A DNA stretch of 26,151 nucleotides, from the NCBI GenBank assembly GCA_964408795.1, contig CAYPAW010000076.1, positions 1 to 26,151 of the forward strand. Direction: 5' to 3'. Position numbers and translations under genes: made by a program. Of this stretch, positions 14,668 to 22,839 are shown piece by piece. A model generated the notes under the pieces. That model made no database searches, was not told the DNA's origin, and saw only the letters and a program-made list of their open reading frames with translations. Every line of letters starts with the position of its first letter. Position 1 is the first letter of the stretch. This DNA is from JABMQB01 sp964408795 (lineage in GTDB: Bacteria > Bacteroidota > Bacteroidia > Bacteroidales > Prolixibacteraceae).

Positions 14668-15795
14668 ATGTATTTTTTAAACGGAAACCATATTTATATA
14701 AAACCGGAAAACGGGAAAGCAACCCCTGAAGTGCAATTGAAGAGTTGTCTCAATCAACTGGCGGGTATCCATTCCTCCAAACAGGTGTTCAAGGTCAATT
14801 TTTTTGTGGACCGGGATCTCTTTGCAGCATCGGAAGATTTCCGGATGTCGATGAATGAGAAAATTACCGGATTTCTGGGTCAGCCAATCATGCTTTCGTA
14901 TATATCACAGCCTCCCTTGGAGAGCAGGGTTATTGCCGAAGTTTCCTTTTACGATCCGGCTATCTGGAAGGCAACGTATGTAAGCCGGTCTCTGGGAAAA
15001 GCAGTACTCTTTGAAAGAGACACTACCCGGTTTCTGATTGGTTTTGTGCAGTCCTGCAATCCAGGAAGCCTCCGGAGCCAGGCCGAAGAATCATTCATGG
15101 CTATGCGCGAGCTTTTAGCCCTTCAGAAGTTTCCGGTCGGCTCTGTAATCCGTCAGTGGAATTATATCGAAGATATTCTGGGGGTCGAAGAGGGAAAACA
15201 GCATTATCAGGAGTTTAATGATGTGCGAGCCGGTTTTTATGGCAATGCCTTTGCTTCTTCAGGTTATCCGGCTGCTACGGGAATCGGTACCTCGGGAGGG
15301 GGGATCATGCTTGAATTTATCGCCATGGATTCGGAACAAGCCGTTACAAAAGCACTGAATAATCCCAACCAGGTGGCAGCCCATCAATACAGTCCGGAAG
15401 TGCTGGTTGGTAAAGCAAACAGTCATAAATCAACCCCCCGTTTTGAAAGAGCCCGCTACCTGGAAACCTTTGGAAAAAAAATGATTTTTATTTCCGGTAC
15501 GGCTGCTATTGTGGGTGAACATACAACAGGAATCAATCATCCTGCAGAACAAACAAAAGCAACCATACGGAATATACAGCAGCTCTATGCTAAAAAAGTC
15601 CTTGAGGATATCAACGGCTCATTGTACCCGAAATACGGCCATGCCCGTGTATATATAAAAAAAACCGAAGATTTTGCATCCATACAGCGGATGTGCAAGC
15701 GGTATTACGGAGATCTTCCCATTGTATACCTCATAGCAGACATTTGCAGGGATGAACTCCTGGTGGAGATTGAAGGAGAGGTAATCCTGGAGTGA
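14668..15795 (+). CDS. Chorismatase-like protein (FkbO/Hyg5/XanB2 family)
   Basis: This is a 375-residue protein resembling chorismatases, which hydrolyse chorismate to dihydroxycyclohexadiene-carboxylate (FkbO) or to 3-hydroxybenzoate (Hyg5, XanB2). Family-like blocks are RFLIGFVQSCNPGS (121-134), IRQWNYIEDI (161-170), EFNDVRAGFY (182-191), GYPAATGIGTSGGG (199-212), PRFERARY (257-264), FISGTAAIVGEH (274-285) and YLIADICRDELLVEIEGE (354-371). The C-terminal half has the YjgF/Rid-like fold pattern. C360 and E367 keep the seven-residue spacing that I recall for the Cys/Glu pair of the 3-hydroxybenzoate-forming type. That comparison is from memory and unverified. There are no aromatic-biosynthesis neighbours; a terminator precedes it and the receptor gene converges with it 60 bp away. 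It could instead be a Rid-superfamily protein of other function. Confidence 0.7.
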   Translation: MYFLNGNHIYIKPENGKATPEVQLKSCLNQLAGIHSSKQVFKVNFFVDRDLFAASEDFRMSMNEKITGFLGQPIMLSYISQPPLESRVIAEVSFYDPAIWKATYVSRSLGKAVLFERDTTRFLIGFVQSCNPGSLRSQAEESFMAMRELLALQKFPVGSVIRQWNYIEDILGVEEGKQHYQEFNDVRAGFYGNAFASSGYPAATGIGTSGGGIMLEFIAMDSEQAVTKALNNPNQVAAHQYSPEVLVGKANSHKSTPRFERARYLETFGKKMIFISGTAAIVGEHTTGINHPAEQTKATIRNIQQLYAKKVLEDINGSLYPKYGHARVYIKKTEDFASIQRMCKRYYGDLPIVYLIADICRDELLVEIEGEVILE

Positions 15796-15855
15796 GTAAG
15801 CTGTTATACTTTTCCCCTTTATTAACCGGGCCGGCAGTCTCTTTAATCGTACGGG

Positions 15856-18297
15856 TTAAAATGAAATTTCAAGACCGGCCATGTAGTGAATTCCAGCCTG
15901 CGGGAAGTATCCGTCCATTTTATACCGTTCCCCCCCCAAAATGTATGAATAGACCCAGGCATTGGATTCGTACGTTGCATTGAAAAGGTTATTCACAAGC
16001 AAATGCAGTTTTATGTTTTCAAAAAAATTCGTCTTCAGGGTATAATCCATTTTCAGGGTGTGGACGAACCAGGGATTTAGTTTACGATCATCGGAAGCTG
16101 AATTGTCGATGTATTGTTTTCCTACCCATGCGGAACTGATATGAAGGTTCAAATTTTTTCCCGGACGCCAGGTCAGGTTGCTATTGGCTGTGGTCTGAGG
16201 GGAAAAAGCCAGGTCGGTTGTTTCCAGGTAAAAAGCTTCCTGACCCCCGGTATCCCAGTTATCCACATATTCGGTGAAGTCCAGGATTTTATTGCGGCTG
16301 AGGGTGACATTCAGGTCCCATTGCAGGTTGTGTTTTATTTTAAGCCCCAGGGACAGTTCACATCCTGTGCGGTAGCTTTTTTCGGTATTGGTCATAATCG
16401 GATTGCCTACATCGTTGATTTCGCCGGTCAGGATAAGTTGGTTTTTGTACATCATGAAGTAGAAATTTGCGCCTGCAGAGAGTCTGTTTGACCGGTAGGT
16501 ATAACCGGCTTCAAGATCGTTCAGGGTTTCATGAACCGGAGGTTCTGAGCCGGGTTTGGCATCGGTATAGTTACTGCGGTTGGGTTCCCGGTTGCTTCGT
16601 GCCCATGAAATATAGCTTTCATGGCTCGGGAAGGGTTTATACAGCAGTCCACATTTGGGATTGAAAAAACGGAAGACGTGGATTTGGGAGATGTCCCGCA
16701 GGTCATCATCAATACCCGTGATTTGGTAGTGGATATGCCGGAATTGCACATCGGTAAAAAAATGGAGGGTTGGAGTTACCTGATAATGGTATTTGGAATA
16801 GAGATTCCCGTCTTTTTTGACTCCCGTTCCACGGTACCATTCATGGTCTATCCTGGCCTTACCATACTGTTCAGCCCAGATCACGTTGCCGAAATGTCTT
16901 CCGTCGTAGTTATTCCAGCCTCCCCCTAGTGTCAGGTCGCTTTTTCCTTTTGTATAATTCAGGGAAAATACAATTCCATAAAAATCATTGTCGAGCCATT
17001 TCCGGGTTACCAGGTCCGTTGTTTCGAGTGTGTCGGAGCCAACTACCGGCGAAGGCATGCGGTAATCGGCATATGCTTCGTCCTCTTTAAAATTTTCGTA
17101 ATACCCTTTTCCATAGGTATAATGGAGGGCAGCATTCATGTTCAGCCGGTCATTGAACCGGTGTAAGAAATGCAGTTGGTAGTGGTCCTGCTGATAGTGA
17201 TCAATTTGGTTTTTGTAGGTATAATAATTGTATGTACGGCTGTCGGAACGGATCATCTCTTCGGTTTGCTTCGGTGTATACAACCAATGATCCTGGTACC
17301 GTTGCATTCCTTCTCTGTCGTTGTTCAATCTTACGGAAGGCACTCCCCACCAGGCCTGGTAGGTTTCTTCGATGCCTGAGAAGATATGGGTTTTCAGGAC
17401 CGTATTTTCCGTATAATACCCGGCCGACAGGAAAAAGGATTTCAGGTCACTGAATGCACGATCGACGAATCCGTCAGAAGTTACTTTGGATAGCCGGGCA
17501 TCGAAGGTAAAGGCCTGGTTGATCAGTCCTGTACCTGCGGCCACTGTATGTTTAAAGGTGTTAAAGGAACCTGCTGTTGTGGTGTACCGGGTGTAGGCTT
17601 CTTTTTGTACAGTGTTGGTTTGCAGGTTTATAGAGGCTCCAAAAGCGGATGCTCCGTTGGAGGAGGTCCCCACACCCCGCTGGATCTGTACATTCTCAAG
17701 AGACGATGCCAGATCCGGTTGGTCGACAAACCAGGTGCCATGCGATTCGGCATCGTTCAAAGGAATGCCGTTTACTGTCACGTTGATCCGGTTGAGGTCA
17801 GTACCCCGGATCCGGAAATGGGTATATCCGATACCGGTTCCAGCATCCGAAGTGGCTACAAAAGAAGGGGTTAGTGAAAGCAGATAGGGAATATCCTGTC
17901 CCAGGTTCCGCTCAGCAATCTCTTCCTCCGAAATATTCGTATAGGCCATGGGCGTTTTGTCTTTGGCGCGGGTTCCTGAAACCAGAATCTCATCGGTAAA
18001 AATCACGGAAGGAATTAATGTTACTTCTAGTTCCGTATTCCGGTCCAGGTTAACGGGAACGGTTGTCTTTTCGTAGCCGATAAATGAAATGGTGAGGCGA
18101 TACTTTCCCGGGGGGAGGTTGGTAAACCGGAATTTCCCGTGTAGATCGGTCGATTGTCCGTACCAGGTGTTCTGAATGACTACATTGGCTCCTGCCAAAG
18201 GCTCTCCTTTGCCGTAAACAATTCCTGTTAGTTCATGCTGGCCCCATGCCAACATGGTTGTCCACTGCATAAGCAGTATAAACAAACCCTTTTTCAT
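15856..18297 (-). CDS. TonB-dependent receptor, probable thiamine-type importer
   Basis: This is an 813-residue outer-membrane active transporter energised by TonB-ExbBD. The signal peptide spans residues 1-19 (cleavage near AWG|QH). A carboxypeptidase-regulatory-like beta domain follows (about 22-95, ending LPPGKYRLTISFIGYEK), then a TonB-box-like DEILVSG (102-108). The plug (about 115-227) includes FRIRGTDLNRINVTVNGIPLNDAESHG and VQIQRGVGTSSNGASAFGASINL. A roughly 585-residue barrel then ends AGLEISF with a terminal aromatic residue. Substrate specificity comes from the TPP riboswitch in its leader: in Bacteroidota such receptors are predicted thiamine-related importers (OMR family in comparative-genomic work). 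No pnuT, thiamine kinase or thi genes lie next to it; it is the only gene after the riboswitch. Confidence 0.93.
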   Translation of the reverse strand: MKKGLFILLMQWTTMLAWGQHELTGIVYGKGEPLAGANVVIQNTWYGQSTDLHGKFRFTNLPPGKYRLTISFIGYEKTTVPVNLDRNTELEVTLIPSVIFTDEILVSGTRAKDKTPMAYTNISEEEIAERNLGQDIPYLLSLTPSFVATSDAGTGIGYTHFRIRGTDLNRINVTVNGIPLNDAESHGTWFVDQPDLASSLENVQIQRGVGTSSNGASAFGASINLQTNTVQKEAYTRYTTTAGSFNTFKHTVAAGTGLINQAFTFDARLSKVTSDGFVDRAFSDLKSFFLSAGYYTENTVLKTHIFSGIEETYQAWWGVPSVRLNNDREGMQRYQDHWLYTPKQTEEMIRSDSRTYNYYTYKNQIDHYQQDHYQLHFLHRFNDRLNMNAALHYTYGKGYYENFKEDEAYADYRMPSPVVGSDTLETTDLVTRKWLDNDFYGIVFSLNYTKGKSDLTLGGGWNNYDGRHFGNVIWAEQYGKARIDHEWYRGTGVKKDGNLYSKYHYQVTPTLHFFTDVQFRHIHYQITGIDDDLRDISQIHVFRFFNPKCGLLYKPFPSHESYISWARSNREPNRSNYTDAKPGSEPPVHETLNDLEAGYTYRSNRLSAGANFYFMMYKNQLILTGEINDVGNPIMTNTEKSYRTGCELSLGLKIKHNLQWDLNVTLSRNKILDFTEYVDNWDTGGQEAFYLETTDLAFSPQTTANSNLTWRPGKNLNLHISSAWVGKQYIDNSASDDRKLNPWFVHTLKMDYTLKTNFFENIKLHLLVNNLFNATYESNAWVYSYILGGERYKMDGYFPQAGIHYMAGLEISF

Positions 18298-18308
18298 GAT
18301 CGAGAATT

Positions 18309-18327
18309 TTGGTTATTCACTAACCAA
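18309..18327 (-). promoter_or_regulatory. Hairpin between riboswitch and start codon, possible expression platform
   Basis: On the transcript, TTGGTTA, loop GTGAA and TAACCAA form a perfect 7-bp hairpin that ends 11 nt before the receptor ATG. No T-run follows it, so control at translation initiation fits better than termination. This is inference from position. Confidence 0.45.
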
Positions 18328-18344
18328 TGGAGTGGGATAGTTCC

Positions 18345-18430
18345 CTGTTGCCCTCCCTTCGCCGGCATTATCCGGATCAGGTTCAGTGGGTATGATCTCA
18401 GCCCGAGTTAATGAGGCACCCCCATTGCAT
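18345..18430 (-). promoter_or_regulatory. TPP riboswitch (THI element)
   Basis: Read on the minus strand, this is a nearly textbook thiamine pyrophosphate aptamer. GGGGGTGCC is followed by CTGAG and ATACCC (18388-18401). Then comes the highly conserved 3' half at 18354-18384, with ACCTGATCCGGATAATGC and GGCGAAGGGA. These are the pyrimidine- and pyrophosphate-sensing arms. The element sits between a good promoter (18442-18473) and the receptor start, about 50 nt from the ATG. It is expected to shut off the receptor when TPP is plentiful. Exact aptamer boundaries are approximate. Confidence 0.95.
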
Positions 18431-18441
18431 AAACATTCACT

Positions 18442-18473
18442 CAAAGGTAAAGGGGTTTTTTGATAAAAACAAG
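18442..18473 (-). promoter_or_regulatory. Promoter of the riboswitch-receptor transcript
   Basis: On the minus strand, CTTG (18470-18473) is followed after 20 bp by TACCTTTG (18442-18449), a full match to the TAnnTTTG -7 box with a good -33 TTG. The start of transcription would fall near 18435, immediately before the TPP aptamer. Confidence 0.65.
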
Positions 18474-18525
18474 GGTTTTTTGTCGAATTTATTTTCCGCG
18501 AGGATCCGTAGCGAAGGGGGGTTTT

Positions 18526-18951
18526 TTATTCATCGGTTTTTTCGTTCATCAATTTCTCAAAAGCCTCACGGTATTCTGCTGTTAACCGGGCCGGTCGCTG
18601 GGTGCTGCGATCAAGGAACAATCCCTTCTGTTGGGCTGTGGCACACAATTCCTCCTTTTCATTGTAGAGGTTGAATTCCATGATCGCGGATGCATTGTTC
18701 AACCGGGAGATCCACAGTTCAATTCTTACTTCATTGTGCAGGAACAAGGGACGTTTGTACTGAATCCGGGTTTCCGTGAGTACGGGAACAATCCCTTTGT
18801 TGTGTGCGAGTTGCCCAATCGGATATCCCATCGCTTCCATCATGCGCAACCTCCCGTGCTCCAACCATTGAATGTACACGATGTTGCTTACATGGCCGAC
18901 AAAGTCGATCTGATAGGTATAAATTTTTTCCTTGTAAACTAATTTGCTCAT
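18526..18951 (-). CDS. Acyl-CoA thioesterase of the 4HBT hotdog family
   Basis: This is a 141-residue single hotdog-domain protein of the YbgC/4-hydroxybenzoyl-CoA thioesterase family, which hydrolyses acyl-CoA or acyl-ACP thioesters. The active-site segment QIDFVGHVSNIVYIQWLEHGR has the expected D16, H20, N23 and E31 (family pattern DxxGHVNNxxYxxWxExxR, with Ser in place of the first Asn). The usual later strand pattern (RIQYKRPLFLHNEVRIELW) is present. The substrate is unknown. Its start codon is 2 bp after the stop of the glycosyltransferase gene, so it is the last gene of that operon; the riboswitch-controlled receptor downstream has its own promoter. Confidence 0.88.
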   Translation of the reverse strand: MSKLVYKEKIYTYQIDFVGHVSNIVYIQWLEHGRLRMMEAMGYPIGQLAHNKGIVPVLTETRIQYKRPLFLHNEVRIELWISRLNNASAIMEFNLYNEKEELCATAQQKGLFLDRSTQRPARLTAEYREAFEKLMNEKTDE

Positions 18952-18953
18952 GG

Positions 18954-19991
18954 TTACTGGTTAAAATGCAGTTCCCTGAATGTTCTTTTTCGCTGGATAA
19001 AAAAACGAAACATGATGCTGCTTTTATAAATTTCTTTGTGGGATGAATGGGTCGTTAAAGGGATCAATTCTTTTCTTTTTCTGTAGAAAGAGACAAAATG
19101 GCGGTAAAGAAAAGCATGTGCTTTCAGCACCGACCAAAAGGAGTGTAAATTGAGGCCTGCCAGAAATTTCAGGGCGGCTACACCATCCAGGATAATTCGC
19201 AACGGCATATAGAGAAGGAAATCCTGCCGGGGCAGATTTTTGAGAAGCATCAGGAGGTTGTTCCTGAAGTTCAGGTAAACCTTTTGGGGGTTCTTATAAT
19301 GAAGGGTTCCGCCTCCGAGGTGGTAAACTACGCTTTCCGGTTCGTACCAGATGGTGTATCCCCGGTTTTTCAGTCTCCAGCAGAAATCGATTTCCTCCAT
19401 GTGAGCCCAGAACCCGGGATCAAAGCCTCCGGTTTCTTTGAAGAGGGCAGCTTTCACAAACATACAGGCTCCCGAGGCCCAAAATACCGGCGACGGATGG
19501 TTGTACTGACCTTCGTCTTTTTCTGTGATATTCAGAATACGCCCTCTGCAAAATGGATATCCGTATTGATCGATAAATCCTCCTGCCGCTCCGGCATATT
19601 CGAAAAAATCCCTTTTGTGGAAGTCTAAAATTTTGGGTTGAACCACAGCCACAGAGGGATCGGTTTCCATACGCTGTATAGGCTGTTCGAGCCATTTCTC
19701 CGTCACTTCCACATCGGAATTCAGAAGAACAAAATAGTCGGCTTCCACCTCTTTGAGTGCCTGGTTGTAACCTCCTGCAAAACCATAATTTTGAGTTAGT
19801 TCAATGATCCGAACTTCAGGAAAGTGTGTTCGCAGGAATGCCCGAGAGTCATCGGTAGAACCGTTATCGGCTACAACGATTTCCCTTCCGGGTCCGGCAC
19901 TGTGGCGAATAACAGAAGGCAGATACTTCTCCAAAAGCTGGGAACCGTTCCAGTTCAGAATGACTACCGCCACCTTCCTCTGATCTTTCAT
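18954..19991 (-). CDS. Family 2 glycosyltransferase
   Basis: This is a 345-residue GT-A fold transferase resembling WbbL-like rhamnosyltransferases, which add a sugar from a nucleotide donor to a cell-surface glycan or lipid. The N-terminal Rossmann-like start VAVVILNWNG (7-16), the ADNGSTDDS donor loop (41-49) and the metal-binding LLNSDVEV (SDVE at 92-95) are typical. GGFDPGFWAHMEEIDFCWRL carries the acceptor and catalytic-base region (the ED-like EEID). The C-terminal ~100 residues are hydrophobic and basic (NNLLMLLKNLP, then MPLRIILDGVAALKFLAG), suggesting membrane association, and the end is Arg/Lys-rich. It lies in an operon with the unknown helical gene (9 bp upstream) and the thioesterase (2 bp downstream). 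Donor and acceptor are unknown. Confidence 0.93.
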   Translation of the reverse strand: MKDQRKVAVVILNWNGSQLLEKYLPSVIRHSAGPGREIVVADNGSTDDSRAFLRTHFPEVRIIELTQNYGFAGGYNQALKEVEADYFVLLNSDVEVTEKWLEQPIQRMETDPSVAVVQPKILDFHKRDFFEYAGAAGGFIDQYGYPFCRGRILNITEKDEGQYNHPSPVFWASGACMFVKAALFKETGGFDPGFWAHMEEIDFCWRLKNRGYTIWYEPESVVYHLGGGTLHYKNPQKVYLNFRNNLLMLLKNLPRQDFLLYMPLRIILDGVAALKFLAGLNLHSFWSVLKAHAFLYRHFVSFYRKRKELIPLTTHSSHKEIYKSSIMFRFFIQRKRTFRELHFNQ

Positions 19992-20000
19992 GCATCTCGT

Positions 20001-20471
20001 TTAAGAAGCCAGTACTTTGGCAATGATCAACGTAAGATTCTCTTTTTCGAGCTTATCCAGGATGGCCTGAATTTTTTCCGTTTTTCCGGGCGAATCTGTG
20101 TGCAGGATTTTTTCAATTTCTTTTAATTGTTTGCCTGTCAGTTCATCTTCCAGCAAAGTCAGCAAGGATTCGTTGATTTTTGATTCATCCGGGGGGCCCA
20201 GTTGTTCCAGTTCATAGAGGATGGCTTCCATTATTTCCGATGCCTGCATTCTGATGGGGTCTTTTGATTTTCCGGCTCCGGCAACATCGCGAAGATTCCA
20301 GCTTGAGTAATCATACCGCAGATTTCGTATCATCTGAACCCTCGAATGATTGGTTCCATATATTCTTTCCAGAAGGATCAGGGTATGGTTTTTCCACGCT
20401 TCGAGGTCAAATTTTTTCTCATCGAGTTTTGCCAGTTGCTCTCGGAGGAGGGCGATTTCTTTTTGGGACAT
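20001..20471 (-). CDS. Unrecognised helical protein
   Basis: This is a 156-residue soluble protein with no family I can name. Its N-terminal 60 residues are helical and charged (REQLAKLDEKKFDLEAWKNH, then LLERIYGTNHSRVQMIRNL) and may form a coiled coil. The central YDYSSWNLRDVAGAGKSKDP breaks the helix. The C-terminal ~75 residues are again helical (EIMEAILYELEQLG, then ELTGKQLKEIEKIL and KIQAILDKLEKEN). It has no signal peptide, membrane segment or cysteines. It starts 38 bp after the inositol-monophosphatase-family gene and ends 9 bp before the glycosyltransferase, so it is in their operon. The codon pattern and spacing support a real gene; the function is unknown. Confidence 0.82.
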   Translation of the reverse strand: MSQKEIALLREQLAKLDEKKFDLEAWKNHTLILLERIYGTNHSRVQMIRNLRYDYSSWNLRDVAGAGKSKDPIRMQASEIMEAILYELEQLGPPDESKINESLLTLLEDELTGKQLKEIEKILHTDSPGKTEKIQAILDKLEKENLTLIIAKVLAS

Positions 20472-20509
20472 ACTTTTGCGATTAAGGGGTACAAATTACA
20501 ACTTTTTTG

Positions 20510-21307
20510 TTATTCTTTGCCAAGGTGGCGGTTTACAATTTCATAAAATGGCTGAAAATAGTTTTTGTTGGTTGCGATGATTTCCCCTCCGAACAACCAG
20601 TTATCCTTGCCGTTAAAATCGGTTACGATTCCTCCGGCCTGTTGAACGATGAGTGCTCCGGCAGCTACATCCCAGGCATGAAGAGCGTGTTCATAAAAAG
20701 CACTGAATCTTCCGGCAGCCACATAGGCCAGGTCGGCAGCTGCTGATCCCATGCGGCGCAAACCCCGGGTATGCTTCATCAGAAAACGCAAAACGGCAAT
20801 GTAATCCTCGATCCGCTCGAAATCGTAATAGGGAAATCCGGTGGCTATCAGGGTGTCCTCATGCCGGGAAGATTCACTCACATGAATCCTGTTTTTGTTG
20901 AGATAGGCCGGGCTTCCTTTCCAGGCATAAAACATCTCATCCAGGGTGATTTCATATACCACTCCTGCCACTAATTCGGTTCCTTCCCTGAGGGCGATGC
21001 TTACAGAATAAGGCATAATACCGTGGATATAATTGGTGGTTCCATCCAACGGATCAATGATCCACTGAATGGACTCCCCGTGGGATGAAGCAGTCCCTTC
21101 TTCGGTAACAAAACCGGCCTCCGGAAGAATTTTTTGCAGTTGTTCCACAATATATTGCTCGGAAGTTTTGTCTACATAGGTTACAAAACTGGCGGTACTC
21201 TTTGTTTTGACATCCTTTTCGGACAGCCTGATCCTTTCGGTTTGTATAAACTTTCCGGCTGAGCGGGCTATTTCCCGCACTTCAAGACAGATATTTTTGT
21301 AATTCAT
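20510..21307 (-). CDS. Inositol-monophosphatase family protein (SuhB-like)
   Basis: This is a 265-residue Mg-dependent, lithium-sensitive-type phosphatase of the IMPase/FBPase/CysQ superfamily. The metal-site motifs are all present: FVTEEGT with E69/E70, WIIDPLDGTTNYIHG with D85 and D88, and HAWDVAAGALIVQQAGG with D213. The opening segment contains KTKSTASFVTYVDKTSEQYI, the usual substrate-side loop. Length matches SuhB/IMPase (about 260-270). In vitro substrates of such enzymes are inositol phosphates or related sugar or nucleotide phosphates; the real substrate here cannot be decided. It leads the operon with the unknown helical gene, the glycosyltransferase and the thioesterase. Confidence 0.93.
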   Translation of the reverse strand: MNYKNICLEVREIARSAGKFIQTERIRLSEKDVKTKSTASFVTYVDKTSEQYIVEQLQKILPEAGFVTEEGTASSHGESIQWIIDPLDGTTNYIHGIMPYSVSIALREGTELVAGVVYEITLDEMFYAWKGSPAYLNKNRIHVSESSRHEDTLIATGFPYYDFERIEDYIAVLRFLMKHTRGLRRMGSAAADLAYVAAGRFSAFYEHALHAWDVAAGALIVQQAGGIVTDFNGKDNWLFGGEIIATNKNYFQPFYEIVNRHLGKE

Positions 21308-21426
21308 GGAAATATTTTTATCCTTATGGGTTCTCTGTAGTTCAACCGGCTTCGGTTTTTTTAATAAACCGGAAGCAAAAGCAACCCGGTTTATTCCGAT
21401 GCCTGATGATACGAAAGTACGAAAAA

Positions 21427-22731
21427 TCAGTCTCTGAAAGCTATAGTAACGTGGCCTTTTTTATTTATTGAAACCAGTCTGACCCTGACCGTCTGATTGA
21501 TCCGGGCAGGATCATAAGGGGTTTCAACCCGGATATAGTTATCGGTGAAGCCTGCCATTTGATTTGAATGGCTCCGGCCTTCAAAGAGTACGGAATGTTC
21601 GGTTTCGAGATTTCGGGTGTAAAAAGCCCGGAGTTTTTTTTCCGAGAGGTTTATGTATTCTTTTGTCCGTTGTTTGCGTTCTTCCATAGGTACTTTCCCC
21701 GGAATTTTCAATGCTTGTGTACCGCTGCGTTCGGAATAGGGAAATGCATGTAGCTGACTGATATCCAGGTTTTCAATAAAGTTGAATGATTCCTGAAACC
21801 GTTCCCTGGTTTCACCGTTGGTCCCGGCGATGACATCCACCCCGATGAAGGCTTCCGGGATCTGTTTTCTGATTTTTTTTACCCGGGAGGCAAAGAGAGC
21901 AGTTGAATACCTGCGTTTCATCAATGCCAGGATGGGATCTGAACCGGACTGCAGGGGGAGATGAAAATGGGGCATTAATACGGTTGAACAGGCTACCCGG
22001 TCGATGATCCGGTCTTCCAAAAGATTGGGTTCCACAGAGCCAATCCGGAGTCGCTCCAGGCCTTTTACATTCTCAAGGGCGCACAGAAGATCGTAAAAGG
22101 TTTCGCCGGTGGATTTTCCAAAATCCCCGATATTTACCCCGGTGAGTACAATTTCCTTGAATCCCCTGGCGAGGGTCTTCTGAACCTCAGTTACCGTTTC
22201 TGCGATCGATTGGTTGCGGCTTCTTCCCCGGGCATAGGGGATGGTGCAGAAGGAACAGAAGTAATCGCATCCATCCTGTACTTTTAAAAAACTGCGCGTA
22301 CGGCCACTCCATGAACAAGCCGGAGTGTACTGTTTAATGTCCTTCAATGGGGTACAGTGGATTTCGGGGATACTTTTCTTTTCCAGGTTACCAATCCATT
22401 GGAGCAATGAAAATCTCTCCTGTGTTCCCAACACAAGATCTACCCCCGGGATGGACGCTATTTCAGCGGGTTTAAGCTGGGCAGTACAACCTACGGCAAC
22501 AACCATGGCTGCGGGATTTCGTTTGATGGCCCTGCGGATGATATTGCGGCTGCTTTTATCTCCCTGGTTGGTCACAGAACAGGTGTTGATAACATAGAGA
22601 TCGGCTTTTTCCTGAAATCCAACCCGTGTAAACCCCACTTCCTGAAGCATGGTAGCCATGGCAGCGGTTTCTGCATAGTTCAACTTACACCCCAGGGTAT
22701 ACAAAGCTGCTTTTTTTCCTCGATAATTCAT
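21427..22731 (-). CDS. mtaB: tRNA t6A37 methylthiotransferase MtaB
   Basis: This is a 434-residue radical-SAM methylthiotransferase that converts t6A to ms2t6A at position 37 of ANN-decoding tRNAs. The N-terminal UPF0004 domain supplies the auxiliary 4Fe-4S cluster through C15 (TLGCKLNYAE), C51 (NTCSVTN) and C82 (VGCTAQ). The TLGCKLN start separates MtaB from MiaB and RimO. The radical-SAM cluster cysteines are C155, C159 and C162 in DGCDYFCSFCTIPYARGRSR. LTGVNIGDFG and HFHLPLQSGSD follow. A C-terminal TRAM RNA-binding domain covers about 370-434. It has its own probable promoter box and is separated by 119 bp from the downstream inositol-monophosphatase-family gene. Confidence 0.95.
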   Translation of the reverse strand: MNYRGKKAALYTLGCKLNYAETAAMATMLQEVGFTRVGFQEKADLYVINTCSVTNQGDKSSRNIIRRAIKRNPAAMVVAVGCTAQLKPAEIASIPGVDLVLGTQERFSLLQWIGNLEKKSIPEIHCTPLKDIKQYTPACSWSGRTRSFLKVQDGCDYFCSFCTIPYARGRSRNQSIAETVTEVQKTLARGFKEIVLTGVNIGDFGKSTGETFYDLLCALENVKGLERLRIGSVEPNLLEDRIIDRVACSTVLMPHFHLPLQSGSDPILALMKRRYSTALFASRVKKIRKQIPEAFIGVDVIAGTNGETRERFQESFNFIENLDISQLHAFPYSERSGTQALKIPGKVPMEERKQRTKEYINLSEKKLRAFYTRNLETEHSVLFEGRSHSNQMAGFTDNYIRVETPYDPARINQTVRVRLVSINKKGHVTIAFRD

Positions 22732-22753
22732 AGGCCTGCATGAAAATCCATGG

Positions 22754-22761
22754 CAAAATTA
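22754..22761 (-). promoter_or_regulatory. Possible -7 box of the mtaB promoter
   Basis: The minus strand reads TAATTTTG, a full TAnnTTTG match, 22 bp from the mtaB ATG. This is the same box and almost the same spacing as in front of panB. No TTTG is at -33, so the match is partial. Confidence 0.4.
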
Positions 22762-22839
22762 AAAAAACCACAGGATATAAGTAGATTCCGGGAAGCAGGA
22801 GGAATAGGCATACATCCTCTTCCCGTAGGGAGTCGGGGG

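Noticed and set aside
21344..21395. Two hairpins between mtaB and the inositol-monophosphatase-family gene as a terminator (AACCG-GCTT-CGGTT with T-run, and a 10-bp AATAAACCGG repeat)
   Set aside because: The T-run is on the plus strand while both genes are on the minus strand, where the hairpins are followed by A residues. They may be structural, but not an mtaB terminator.
22789..22825. Inverted repeat CGGGAAG/CTTCCCG after phoH as a terminator
   Set aside because: The arms pair with a bulge, but no U-run follows on the minus strand; the evidence is too weak to call.
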